From: Pagrus major
Taxonomy: Eukaryota > Chordata > Actinopteri > Spariformes > Sparidae
DNA: 64,000 nucleotides
NCBI RefSeq assembly: GCF_040436345.1
Contig: NC_133237.1
Coordinates: 19,845,749-19,909,748, forward strand
Direction of reading: 5' to 3'
The notes beneath the pieces are model-generated. The model was given only the letters and a program-made list of their open reading frames with translations. It was not told the origin of the DNA and ran no database searches. A program made the translations under genes and the position numbers. Of the stretch, positions 23,801 through 38,500 are shown piece by piece (position 1 is the stretch's first letter; every line of letters begins with the position of its first letter).

Positions 23801-26800
23801 CTGTAAATCATTCACACGCTCATTCAACATGACATACTGTATGTGACCTACCTGGCTGGTCTCGATTCCAGTTGGTGAAGGACACTTCATCCCCGCTGAG
23901 CCAGTGGAAGGAGCCGGGGCTGCCCTGGTCATGGAGGCCGATCCAGAAGGAATCACCAGAGCGACCGTACACCAGGCTGTTGGCGAAGGCCTGCTCGAAC
24001 CTTTGAAGATACAGGGGGAATCGGCACTGACGAAACATACTGTGATGTCCTTTAAATCACTGTGAGGGAGTATGCCGCCGTACGTACCTATTGGTAATGG
24101 TAACAAGGGCGGCTCCGTTGTCCTCACAAGACTTCCTTGCCTCATCAAAAGTAAGCAGATCTTCTCCCACCCAGTAACAAGCTGGACTGTGCCACTTCCA
24201 GCCCTGAGAGGAAAGAAGAGGAGAGGAGAGTTAAAATGGGACCTTTAAATCCAGAAATAACAAAAAGCCATGTGAGTCATTCCAAAGAGCACAAACATCT
24301 TGCTGTGCAACTCTGCATCATTAACATCTGGTTCTGGATGTGCATCAAAATACACATGAACACAGTCACTGAGTCAGAATCACGACTAAGACTGTCAATG
24401 TGTGTTTTTTCAATAGCACCTACAACTTAGACAAAAGTGTCTGAAGGCATATTAGACTAGTAAATGACAAACTGGAGCAAAGGAAAGATTATTGTCGAAT
24501 AACACAGAACTGACATGGAGGGGGTAAAATAGATGTTTTAGACCAAGAAACTCACAAACGGATGTCAAGTAAACCAGATCTAAAACATATCCTCCTTTGC
24601 GGAAGTAAAAAAAATATATGATGTAATAATTTTAACAGTGAAAGCAGAAATGGCTCCACTTATACCAGTCAAGTGTATCCCAAATTAAGAACATAAAGAA
24701 CAAGTCTGTAGTTGTGGACGTGTACAGATGCAGAGTGCAGCCAACTCGCAGGAGGTGAAAAGAGGTGACATCTTGGGCGAGATTGATAGTGAGGGACAGT
24801 TTGTAGACAGCTATGCGTGAAAAAGCCCAACCTCAGGCTCTTTTCTCAACCACATTTGGCATCTGGACCCAAACCCCAAAGATTATAGCTTCAGAGAGGC
24901 TTGATCTGTTGAAGCTCATGTCTCCTTTACACTCATTCCTTTCATTCCTTTCCATGTCTTACAGTAACAACACGCATGTATACACAGCTGCTTACTGTGG
25001 CTAAAACAAAGTTATGGGAGCGGTGAGAGTGATCCAAAACAGTAAACAGTACACAGTTGAAACTTGTTATGAAGCTCTGTGTAGCCGAGAGGAGCTGCAG
25101 ATTCAGGTGATAATTCTTTCTCACTACGAGCGACCCCCTTCACATCGTCATTTAATAATTTATGGTCTCTGTAAGATGAATTTTCTGATTTTGCTGTCAT
25201 ACCTCCAGAATTTATTTGCTATAATTTATGCTAACTGTCAAATAATCAGAAAAAATGGACCAAAAGACCTCAGATTTCAATTATTATAGGACCCCCTGGT
25301 GACTGATGGGCCCTAAGCAGCTGCTTACGAGTCATCCCGATAATAAAGTCACTATCTTTGGAAGTATAAAGTAGAAATGCAACGCTAGTGTAACAACTGA
25401 GTAAGTAAAACAGCACCATTACAGTAATGAGCAATCCATTTGAGTAATGAGCCCAGAGCTAGTTGGGGTATATGGTTTGAGGCTCATGTGGTGTAATGCT
25501 GCTGAAGCGATCAGCAGGCTTTCTGTCATTGTTGTTTCACATGTTGCGTGAAGTGAGCTCATCTGCTGGAGACAAACGGCATCACCGCGGGGCTTGTGCC
25601 ATGCCAAATGACCCCCGTCACATTACCACCCATGATGACTTGCTCCCCAGGGAGAGGAGTGAAGATCTATTACAGCGAATAAATAGTCCATCCACAGAAA
25701 GATCTTTGTTGAATATAACAGCTGAAAAACAGCACGGCTCTCGACTTCAAGATCGCTTACATCGTAAATCAACACTTAGCAGAAATATAACATCGCTGGA
25801 GGGCAGGAAGATACACAAATGCTCACTTTTATATCTCATTGTGCTGAGCCGCTATGTTGCACATTACTGAAAAACGCAAAAAAACTACGTACGCAGCAGT
25901 GGTCAGGTAGGGGAAGTCAGGTATGAGAGGCTTAACGTCTCATATGGAGAGAATTATGGACTATGAAATCAAAGACAGATGTACACGGACACTCCAGATG
26001 GGATTTAATTCACCATGTGGGAACAAGTGGTGGGCATGAATCTGTTGTGTGCACGTACAAACAACATGTCCCAATTTCAATGACTTAAAAACTGTATGTA
26101 TTATGATTAGATTTTTTTGGGTCAATGTAAAAGTTAAGTATGTGTTAAGCCAAGGGGAGAGTGTGTGTGGCTGGGGTTTAGTATGTCTGGGTAAACTTAA
26201 CAAAAGTAGTGGTTTATACTACAGTTACAGACTGGGGGCGGACTAATCAACCAGTGGAAGGGCGAGAGATGGAAAGGAACTCTGGGGAAAAGGGTCAAAG
26301 GTGAAGGAAAGGCTGAAATATTCAGAATAATAATCATGCTGCCAGCAACCCTGCTGGAATCAGAGCACTGACACGCTGCAGAAGAGTCTTTAAGGAGTAA
26401 AACTGAGAGACAACAGCAAAGACAACAAACAGAAAGTTCTTATCTAGTCCAGAACGGGAAAAAACTTTCAATAATCTGAAGCATAAACAGTAAATGTCAT
26501 GCGGAAAATGAAAAATGTAGCACCGAATGCAGAGAGAGTAAAAGAGCAATACTTGTTTGCAGTCTTGGTGCTGTGGCTTCCCATCAGTCTTTGTTCCCAG
26601 TTTCTTACAGATGGAGGGCAGAGTCAGATTACAAGGGCTGTCATCCCAGCGGCCCTCCTGCACACGCAAGCAAGACACAAACAGGGAGAGAGAGAACACA
26701 GCTGTTCAGTATATACAAACGGAGGACACTCGCTGACAGTGAGAGTCCGTTTCTTTGAGGATGATTAAGGCCCCAGACTTCGGGGGTCAGCGTGAGGGCG

Positions 26801-29457
26801 GAAGGGGTCACTCACAGCTCCCCAGATGGAGACGCAATCTTCTTGAGTGTTGCGGAAGTTGTTGGGTTCAAACGGGTGCCAGTAGGTGAAGATGACGGGC
26901 GTGTGGTCAGTCCATTGGAAGTCCATTTGCATATCAGTGTCATGGAGGCCGATCCACAGCTGGTCAATGTCTGGCAGAAGACACAGACAAATCATTGAGT
27001 TATAAAGACAATTGAAGGGGAATTCCGGTGTGTGCAAATGATTTCATACTTACCAAAATATTTGGTTTTGGTTCAGTAGATTGCTTCAGTTGGCTGCTCC
27101 TCCGACTATCAGAGTTAAGTCCACTAACAGGCTGACATAGTTTCTCTGAGTGTCTGACAACATTACCGAAATGATCCCTTCAGAGAGAGACCTTTCTTTT
27201 AAAGAATAACATGTTTTTTGTAACCAGAAGCACAAGTCTCACTCAAAAACAAGTCTTGCTCTGAAATCTTGCGAGAGGTGAGTTGTTGCAGGAAGATGTT
27301 AGAAGTGATGGTAGAAATGTTGGTTGAAGAGATGAGTTTGGAGTTTATCTACAGGTATTCTTCCCAAAACCCCAGATTCTCCTGAGAGACTTGTGTTTTT
27401 ATTGCCCTCTCCTGCTTTCCTCCAGGGTCACAATTTCTCCCAATTTCTGACAATTTTTCACACTTTTTTACCCTTTTAGTTAAAATAACCTCTTTCTGGC
27501 ACTGTACAACGTGAAGTCTGCTGCCCTGGAGAGAAGAATTCCTGTTTTTTACATAAACTTTTAAAGGAAAGGGACTGTAAAATCTGCCTCATAAATTTTT
27601 CCCTCAATCACACCACGTCAATCCCCATCGAGAGGCTGACTAACATAGGGCAGTGGTGTGCACAGATTCTCTAAAGGGCGGGGGCAAAAAATGAATGAAA
27701 GAATGAAATATTTACACAAGTTAACACTTGATAATTATTCTGCGTTGACTTCTGAGATTTAAATCTAAAATCTAAATTATTTGACATAAAAATGCAGGAG
27801 ACACAGTCCTTCGACCTCAAATGTTTCAAACTCCTCCCTATTTTTGAGGACTCAAGTTTGGCAAGTATGCTTTACTGCCAGCCAAAATATTTAGCTTGTT
27901 TTGACAATATAGATGAGGCGACAACTGTAACAACTGACCATGCGAGGTGAACAAGACTTCTGTTTGAGCGAGACTTGTGTTTCTGGTTAAAAAAAGAAAA
28001 CTGTCTCTGTCGGGATTGTTCCCGTAATGTCAGACAGTGCCACAATGACTGGCAAAAACAAGCACTTTCAGAGGACGTTAATTTGATGGTCTGAGTTGCC
28101 CCTAAGGATTTTGTCGGTGCCATTGTGTCGTGCGGCCAGCTGAAGCGATTTACTGGACCAGTTCCGAAACTTTTGGAAAGTTTTAATCATTTACATGCAA
28201 AAATATGTAAACGTAGGGCTCAGGTTTAAAAAATACCGGAATTACCCTTTAAGAAGCAGAGAACTAGGGTTAAAAAACAGGACTATGGTTCCAACAATGA
28301 CTTTCATATGAAACTTTTCCATTGGAGCAATTCCATGACCTAAAAATTTGATTCCTTTTTTTCATGTGCTGTTTTTCATCTCAGGGTAAGAAACGAGCTG
28401 CCTGCTTTCCACTAGATCTGAGCTCGCTCTGGGCATACATTGTAGGAAAACAGCTGAAAGAATGCCACTGAATAGAGTTAATATTTTAATAACTTTTATA
28501 ATTATATTTTTCAGATCGCACACCGAAGAAGGCTCAGCTGAAATGTCAGTGCATTTTCCCTCCCCTGTGCTTAAAATAGAGACTGAAGAAAAGAGTTTAA
28601 AGAGCGTTCAGATAGATTTGAGTGTGTGAACTCTTTGTGAACCCGCAGCACTTCAACAATAGTTACACGCAGTCCTCTACTTTCTTTTTGTCCTTGTTTT
28701 TTCCTCCTACATTCATAGCGAAAAAATATCTAAATCCCTGATTTCCCCTGGCTATAATAGAGTGTTTATCATATTTCTTTAAGCCAACTACTTCTAGGTA
28801 CCCTGCGGTATAGATATTGACCCCCGACTTGACAGAATGTCATTTAATTTCTGGCTCCCAAAAGAAATGAAACTCAGAGGAAAAAGCACAATACAATTAA
28901 ATATTGATAAATCACCTTTCTTCAAGTTGCGCAAGATGAACTCTAACTCAGGCAGGGTGTGGATGCTGACCAGATTGGCCTCCATCTTCTGACAAGTTTT
29001 CTGTGATGTATCCCAGTCAAGCTTCTCTGAAGTCAGCTTGTAGCAGCCAGCCTGAAAGGCCTGCCAGCCCACATCACACTCATATTTCGCATCATCTGCC
29101 CACGAGTCTGTGGGAGCAAAAAGATAAAAAACCGTCAAATTCTGCACTTTGACACTTTGGCAGGAGTGTAGCTACTGTATTTCACTTTAATGGACTAATC
29201 CAAATGCCTATACGCTCACCAGTGGTGAAGGGGTCCAGCGTGGCATTTGGCCTTTTCTTGCAGACGTATGGCAGAGCGACAGAACAATCACGATTCTGCC
29301 AACGACCTGATGACTCAGTTCTGATAACAGCGCAGTTCTCCTCCTCAGCGTGGTTTGGCTGGTCTGAAGGATGAGATTAAGAAAAAGTCAAGCAGCCCTT
29401 GCTTAAGACACTTAACCCCCAAACACTCTAGCAGTCAATGCTAGAAGACTGTGGTTG

Positions 29458-29503
<46 letters not shown>

Positions 29504-32500
29504 TTGAACTCCAAAATGTGTTGCTAAAAATGAGCAAGCAGCAAATGAATGTTTAAAAAAAGATCACAGACCCTTTAAGCTTAAAAAAGAGAGAAAATGT
29601 TGAGCTGTATTTACAGTCTAACCTGTCTCCCAGTTGAGATATTTGAGCGGTGACGAGTCGGCCCACTGCCAGCCTCCATGGATGTCCAGGTCATTGAGGC
29701 CGATCCACAAAGCAGCACTGTAACCTGTCAGTAAACCTACAACAGCAAATGTTATTAGATATGACCAGAGAAAACCCCCCTCTGTGTACACAATAAAAGA
29801 AAACACTCAATAAAGTTATTCCACTTAGGCCTGACAATCTCTCCAGTTATCCCTGATAACACTGTATTGGATTGATGACAGGATTGTTATGTAAGAAGAC
29901 TGGATGCATTGCCTAATACTGGCAACAGGGTCGCAACATCCCCAAAAATCAATTCTTCCAGTTAAGAGAGTGGATGTGCACAGCATATGAATGAAAAATT
30001 AAGCTTCACAGCCAATTTCAACGTACCAACTCCTCCGTGCTTATTTATATTTTTTAATGTTTATGTCAGGAAGAAACAAAGGCCTGACAGACATGATTAC
30101 ACAGCTTCCTTGTGGAAAGCCATATGGTGATAATTACGTTTATTATTATGATTGCTGCTTTGAGCAGGGGTGCAAAAGGTGACACTGCATGCATACAGGT
30201 CAAAAAGGAACACAAACAATCCTACAATTCATAACGATCTTCGACTTTATTCTAATTTTTGGTATGCGATATGGACATCAGTAGTTAATGGGTCTGACTT
30301 TTTGTTCAGTGTTGATTTATTTGTAATTTTAGCTGCTGATAAAATAAACTGCTATTTTCTGTTCAATAGCTTAATTAATGAATCCACTGTTCCCGAATGG
30401 TGTGCAGTGGGACTCTGTTACAACCATAGATTATCATTGCAACATACAACTATACAACAAGTAATTCATTATTTCTAATCTACTATTTCAGTACTTTGTA
30501 TACACATATTTCCTAATACAGAGGCAAATTTTATACCCTCAAGAAGTACTTTGAAAAACTTCCAGGGAACCAAAACTAGACATGTACAGAGAAATTAGAT
30601 AACATCTGTTATAGAGGCTATTTTGCAAAGATAAAAATACAGGTGGGGCTTGAGGGTTTGACTTGTCCTTGCATGTGCCTTGGGCACAAACAGTTTGAAA
30701 ACAACTGGATAGGTTGATAGAAAAAATGAATTGCAAACTATTTTTATAATTGATTAATCGTTTCAGTCATTTTTCAAGCCAAAATGTTAGAGCTTCTTAA
30801 ATTAAAGGATTTGCTGCTTTACTTCATTATTTATGATAGTAAATGAAGAGTCTTCAGGTTTGGGACTGCTGGTTGGACAAAAGAAGCATTATGAAGATGT
30901 CACTTTGGGTTTTGAGAAATTGTGATGAACATTTTTCACACTTTAATCATGAAAATAATTTTTAGGTCCAGCCCAAGTGACTACCCACGATAATGATGTG
31001 TTATGTGATTTACTGGTTCATACATACAGCCAGTCTTGGTGATTTCATGCTTTACTGCTGTGTCACAGAGGTTGGTGTAAAAACATCATGTACACTTCAA
31101 ACATTAGCTGCGACATGAGCGGATGCCTTTGCACACAAAATGTGTACATTGACTTTACCGTTGATGTAGGTCTGCTCATGCAGCTTGGTGATGCTTAGCA
31201 GGTCTGCCCCCTGCTGCTGGCAACTGATCCGAGCCTCGCTCCATGACAGCGTAGCCTGGAAGTTAAACTGGTAACAGCTGTCTGTCAGCGGGTCAGTATC
31301 CCAGAATGTCTCACAGCCACTGCCTGACAGTGAGGGAAGGAGATAAGAAGTTCGTTAGACCATGGGGAGAAAGGAAGAAGAACAGTAAAGGGACTGTTGG
31401 GGGAGAGGAAATTGTGGTTCAGTCTCACCAGAGTGAGCTGAATGATTTACAGTCCTGAACAAGCAAAGTGAAACTCACTCTTTACGGGACAGAAGCCCCA
31501 ACGCTCGTCCTTGCCATAGTCGTAGGTGGTGGAACACCACAGGTGACCGTCCTCACGCCCGATACTTGTGCAGCTGTGGAACCACTGGCCATCATACAGG
31601 AAGGGCAGATAGCAGGGGCGGCCGTGAGAGTTCCCCTGGATTGTGTAGATCTCTGTGGAGCAAGGACAGACTTCAAATCCCTGCATGTGGCAGGAGAGAC
31701 AGGCCAACGTTATGGCTGTGAACTGTGCTGAACTGAAAAACCTCATTTGTTTTCTCAGCAACTTGTACAATCAAACACACGGTCAAAACAGAGGATTTTG
31801 TTACAGTCAAATAATGGTCAGCAGAACAAAGCGTAAACAAACAAAAGCTGGCAGGTTATTAGGAAAATTTGGTATCATGAGCTTGATGTGAAAATAGAAT
31901 CAACAGCTAGGAGAGAATAGAAAATAGAAAAAAAGCCTGAAGCAAAATCTTTACATGAAGTGTCTCAGCTAGTTTAACTTATAATCCATTTCTGATTTCT
32001 GCAGTTTGACAAAATACCCGGAGGTTGCCGTTCTACATTCCAACAGTGTGGTATGGTAGGAAGAAAAGGGCAACACAGAGGGAGGAAGAAAGGCTGGAAC
32101 TGTAGTGTTACCAAAACAAGCCAGGCCAATGGAAAGTAGGGCAGACATGTTAAACGAGGGAGGAAAGATTTCTGAAGCTCCCTCCCTGACTTCCCTCTCT
32201 GCTCCACCACTGGCTGGCTGGCTGGCTGCAGTGGAGCTGCTTCTCGGCTGACTAATGTCAGAGGCATTCCTCTCCAGCAGCGAGTTGACTTCACAGAGAA
32301 ACTTGTGAAGATCGGAGCTTGAAAGTTACAAGTCAATGCACCCGATTCCCTTGCCACAAAAAAGTAAAAGAGATTTAAGAGGATAGGATAGAGACGAAAG
32401 TAAAGGGAGATTTTCCGGTCTTACGTTTACTGCAGATCTGGTTTTAATTGCAGGAGAGAAGAGCCCGTTAGCCGTAAACTCGCATGGCTGACTGAGCCTT

Positions 32501-35500
32501 GCTGTATGGTTTGTTGATGAACGACTGTGACATATGATATTGGTAAGAATGGCACTGACAGTGGAAATGAGGCTTAGCTGTGAACTGCCATGGTTAGATT
32601 TAATCTAGACTGAAAACTATATATAAATACACATATACTTGAGGGCAAGGGGCGACTCTGTGTGTGTTTACTGGAGTTTACAAACACCAGCAATGTTTTC
32701 CTTGGCTTTCTGATTGGCAGGCAGCCACTTGTCCTCAACGATTCCCTTAAAGCAACATTTTACTATATCCGTTTGATCAGATACAGCTGTGGTATTCACA
32801 ACAGTAAGTCTGTCTGCCGCACTGAGGCATCACAACATACAGTGAAGCAGCTGCTCACTGGGCCATGTATCGCTGAGGGAAGTGAGGATCTACAGTCCAT
32901 TCATGAGATGAGTGCATATTAAGATCAACTGAAGAGGATCATTCACTGTAAAATCTGACGAAGTGACTTGACTTTAAAAAATCAAGGGACCTGATTACCT
33001 CAAAATTATTAAGTAATGTAGACTAATATTTTTAAGCTGTTTAAACCTTTGAGCTCATGCAACTTAAATTTAATATTTGACTGCGCTTGGTATTTCTGAG
33101 GTAATCTGTCAACTTTTAATATTTACACTGTAGAAGGAAATGTTATTCTTAATTCTAATTCTAATTAATTTAGCGAATGCACACACTTAAATATAAATAC
33201 ACACAGTATTTATACTATACTAAGACTGAAAACGCTGCTCAAATAATGTTCAATTTAAGATCATTTATAGGTTTAAGAAAGAATAATGGGACAATATGAA
33301 CTTAATGAGTAACATTTACATTAAGATGGCTGTTACTGATACTAAGTATAGTTGAACTTTTTTATGCTCTGTGAAAGGAAACAAATGTAAATAAAAAAAA
33401 AGGAAGGCCATCCGTTTCTACAGTACGTTATGTTATTTTAAGTAAGGGGCAGGTAATAAAAGTGTCCCTCGTACACCTGTATTATGTGAATTATACAATG
33501 ATATGAGCAAAATAAAACAAATACTGTATTTCTAATATTATTAGTAATATTCTGAGTTGCTCAGGATTAAAGCTTTTTAAAAATGAAGGTATTTTAAAGG
33601 TCCAGTGTGTAGGATTTAGTGGGATTTAGGGACAGGAATGGAATATGATATTAATAATTATGTTTACATTAGTGTTTAATTACCGGAAACTAAGAATAGT
33701 GTATTTCCATTGCCTTAGAATGAGCCTTCTATATCAGAGGGGACATGTCCTCTTCAACAGAGTCCGCCGTGTTGCACCTGTTTCTACAGTAGCCCACAAA
33801 GGACAAACTAAACACTGGCTCTAAAGAGAGCCTTAGCGACCATCGTAGGGGAGGGTGAGATCAGGGGGGTCCTGTTGGTTGCAATCTGTGCCCACACTGC
33901 TGAAGGCTACTAAATCCTGGACCTTTAAAAGGAACCTGGATTTAGTCAAACTTTACTGAAGAAATATTTTGGTCCGGCCACCACCCTGTAGAATCATTTC
34001 TGTGCAAGTCTGAACTTGTTTGATTAAAATCATGCTTACCACGATATGTTTTAGAGCACACGTCCTGCGAATCACTGCGCAGTGTCCATTTGAACCCTGA
34101 AGGAGTCGAGGACGAGGAGGACGAGGAGTTCCAAAATGAGGGTGAGGGAAGGTAGGTGTTGAGGTTGTCCAACACCTGGGCACAGTTCCAGGTCCACCGT
34201 ACTCTGGGAGGCTCGCGGTCACAGGTGTACACACCCAGAGGAGACCTGTCCCCTCTGGAGCTGACGTTGCCAGTGGTCAGGCCCAGGCACAGTGAAGAGC
34301 CCAGGTTGAACAGGCGAGCCCGGGTCACCCACTTCCAGCGCTGGTTGGGTTCCTCACAGGAGGTTGACAGGACGAGGGAGTGATCCCGCACCCCCAGGCA
34401 CCCCTGGGCGCCCTCATGGAAGAAAGCAAACTCATCAGAGTCCAGCGGCGCTGTGCAGAGAGAGGGAAACAATGGCATCAGTCAATAATGCTGATGAAAA
34501 CAGGACTCCGTGTTAGCAGCTAATGTGGCAAGAGAACAGGTCAGGGGCTGGATCAATATCTCCATTAGTGGATGCAGAGCTGGGTTAGAACTAGTTTGAG
34601 TTCTGCAATAACACACTTCAGTGTTATTAATCCTCTAAATATCCTGTTATAACCAGAAAATCCAGTGTACGCATTATATGACAGAGCTCTCAGCGGGACG
34701 TAATTGCAGAAAAGTCATGCAATAAACTGTGAAAAGTGGTTGCACATGTTTTCATGCAATGTGAGCAATCTCAGTTAAAGTATTTCAATGTGCTCCAGGT
34801 CTCATTCACCCAGTTCCCAAAGACTGACCTGGAATTACCTCTTGCCATGTTCACTACATTTTGTGACTATTTATGCTGAGTTTGACTATGAGGAGAGCTC
34901 CAGTGGTGGTTTTGGGGGAGAGAGTTATTAGGATCTTTATCACGAGAACGTGTAGGGTGACTCTTATACATTTAACTCAAATAACTGAATGTTTTCACGG
35001 GCCAGAATTTGATAAATTTCATAAACTGACTGAAATGGGTGGCTGTTTTCAGTCTGCAGATTTCTCACTGCTATACACTGAAGCCTTTATTGGCATTACC
35101 TCAGTGTGATTCTCTGAGGAGCTATAGCTGCCTGCAAGGTGTTACCCACAAAGCTTTGCAGTATTCTCATATACACTTATACCATACAAAGTTATCATAA
35201 ATGTTAACAAAGAAAGGAGTTAGTGAAAAAAAGTGTTGAAGCTAACACATTCAGAGCAGTGGCTCTAAGCCAGCCACAGTGACGGGAATTTCAGGAACAA
35301 AACCAACAACCTTTCTCAAAAAAATATGTGGTTTTTCCTTCAGTCCTTTTTTTCTTTGCTATTTTTTAGTGGAGGATTTAGATTGGCAACCAGGACTGTG
35401 AATATAATGCTGTGTGGTTGTGAGTCTGTGTGAAGGTGGGAGAAGAATAGACAAAGAAATATAAGTCAGGAGTGTAGGAGTGAGTCTAAATTAAGGTGCT

Positions 35501-38500
35501 GGTAAATTTACTTCAAAAAAATATCCCCAAAACACACATAAAATCCCTTCTTTCTCTCAGAAGTGAGACTCAGGGGCGAAAAAGTGAGACCCACAGCATT
35601 CCTACTCGGCGGGCTCCTGTGAGAGGCCAGGAAGTGGGGTAGGTGGGAAAAGATCACTGGGCATTTGGTTGAAAAACACGACTCTCCTACGTGGATACTT
35701 CAGTCGGCTCAGTCTGAGGCAATCCCTCGTTTCCTACCTCTCAGCTAAAACACTTCAGACCTCCTCTGCTGCTTTTATAGACACAAAGACAATAGAGTCT
35801 CATCAAGAGCTCCATAAAATTCCCTGTAATCTGGAGAAGATGACCGACACGCCCCTTTCCTTGCACTCAGGCTTGTGGTTGAGTTTCTCAGAAGCTGTTT
35901 TAGCTCATTCGGTCGGTAGCAAACATGGTGACAGTGCAGTGGCAGCATGAGTTTATATATACTCTGTACAGTGCAATCAGATATAATCACCACCCTGCTC
36001 TTTTTATAAAGTCATCCATCTAAGAGTAACACCCAGCTGTCAGGCTTGTTTACTTCCAATACATTGTTTTAATCGTGAAAGATTCAAATCAGAGAAAGTG
36101 TGCTCCCCGACAAGGACACAAAACCTCTTAAATCATCTCAGGGAGTTGAATAAGTTTTAACTTATCCACACACTGCTCCAAATAACACAAAACACCTCAA
36201 GTGCTTCTGGAACGAGACTATCTTTCCATGAGGCTGTTACTCTACTCACTGCTGTTAATGCAACATAATCCGGAGATGGATCAAATGTAAAAGAAATGCA
36301 AGCAAAGACCTGTTTCTGTGGAAAATCCCTTTCTGGAGTATCAATCAAGTCTTGTGCTAAAAAGGAAAACCATTACTGACTTCTGCTTATTAATTTCTTA
36401 ATGAATTTAATAATCGTTTGGATTGTAACACCAGAATATAGTGAAAAATATCCATCACAATTTTCTAAAGCCCGAGATGACCTATTTAAATTGTCTAGTC
36501 CAAAATTGATATATTTAATTTTATGATCACAGAAACACAATCACAATTTAGAAGGTAGAACTGCCGAATTTAATCATTTTTTTAAATTAAAAAATGACTA
36601 AAATGCACATTATGTAACTTCTGCCACTAGGGGTTCCTCAATAAAAACAATGACATCAAAAGACGTAGTTTGGTGACGTCATGAAGTACGGCAAGATCAT
36701 GGAAGTTGTTTTCTTCATTGTTAAACAACAACCACTGCCAATTCAAATCGATCTGACGTGACTCAGTCAGAAATGTTCAAGGACAAGGCATTATTTTAAA
36801 GTTTTATACAAGTTATGTTTAGTCACATTCGCCGACTTCCTCCCTCACACTCTGACATATCATACGGCGTTTATCTGGAAGTTGTAGCAGCCAGTGATAA
36901 CTCAAGTACTGTTCTTACGTACAAATTGAAGGTACTTGAGTATTTTCATTTTCTGTGACTTAGTACTTCCACTAAACTACATTTTGGAGAAAAATATTGC
37001 ACTTTATCATCACTACATTTATTTGATAACTTAAGTTACTAGTTCCTTTGCAGAGCCAAAGCAATGCATTTTAAATTAACTAATTTCATCAGCATGACTT
37101 TTCAGGTACTTTTTACAACACTGGCAGCGACAGGTGAACAAATGAAACACACCGTTACCTTGATCAAAGTAACAGATTTTCTGGGTTTGAACATCGTTGG
37201 AAACATTTGGGATAATGCAAATACACAACTTAACAAAAATATAACAACTGTCTAGTCGTTTCAACACAATTTAATACAAAAATGTTACTCATTTCATCTT
37301 AAAATTATTAACCCATCATCAAAACAGTTTGATTAATGACTTAATCAATCACCTCATTGTTTCAGCACTAAAACACAAATCAAGCCCTCAGAATAGCATT
37401 AAATCTTCTGTGATAGACTTATCATCAGTTCTCTGTCATAATTCATCTCTACTCTGCAATTACAGTGTGACGTCTACCACAACAGACAATAAAATGTCGA
37501 TACACCATAATCTTAGCTGAGCGTTTAGTTACACTTCTCATTGCAAGTTAAAACCTTAGGGATATTTGAGTAGCTGGACTTACACAACACTGACTTGTTA
37601 ACGAGGCGAGTCATCCGTGACAATAAATCAGTCTGATGCAACTTTGTCATTTTCACAAAGGGAATTACAGCCATTTTTTTTTTTTAAATAGACCACGTTG
37701 CCTGTGGAAAGACTTTCACATCAAAACCAGCCCAGTAAAAACACATTATATTGTGTGTTGAATTCACTTCAGCATGTGAATGTAAGCTCACAATGACAAT
37801 ATGAGACGTTGCTGGCAAAAAAGGCTTTTGAAGCACCAGACAACCTGAAGCTGAGGTTCCAGACAGCAAGAAGCAAATTCAAAAAGAAGTTTTAATTCCA
37901 GTCTGGAGGGGACACAACTGGATGTTTGATGTGAGAAAACTCCAGGGCAATCAGAGAGAGCGCAGAATTCCAGATTAACTTTAAGCCATTGAGCCCTGTG
38001 AACGCTAAGCCACAACAGCTCTCCTGCTGTGATCTCATCCTCCTCTTTGCCCTGTCACCCCTTTTTTCAACGCTGAAGACAGTTTCCTGCTAGAGAAGGA
38101 GGCTGAAATCCACAGCCAAGAACAGCCAGCAACACTCGCCAAGAGAGGCAGATATTCCCAGAACTTCCACCTCCTCAATACAGTCATGTGTTGGACCAGG
38201 TTTGCGGACAATACTTTAAAGCGTGGGTAACTAATCAATAGCAAGTCTTGGCTTGAAATGTTGACTTCAACAAACTTCTTGATCTCACACTCTTTGTTGA
38301 ATTGTGTGTGACTCATGGATGCTGCCGTATAATTATAACTGACTGGACTGTTATTTTGCTCACTCGTCTATCTTATATATCAAATCTGAAGATCTAGATT
38401 GAGGTTTGAGCCGAATACTGTTCCCGTAACCTCTCCTTATTTTGACAGATGTCCGAGATTACAAAAACAGGCCTCCAGTGTGATAAAATGGCAAGCAACA

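Noticed and set aside
27872-28123. 83-codon open frame on the minus strand as a gene or transposase
   Set aside because: It lies inside an arm of the foldback element, shows no transposase motif and is explained by chance in the repeat.
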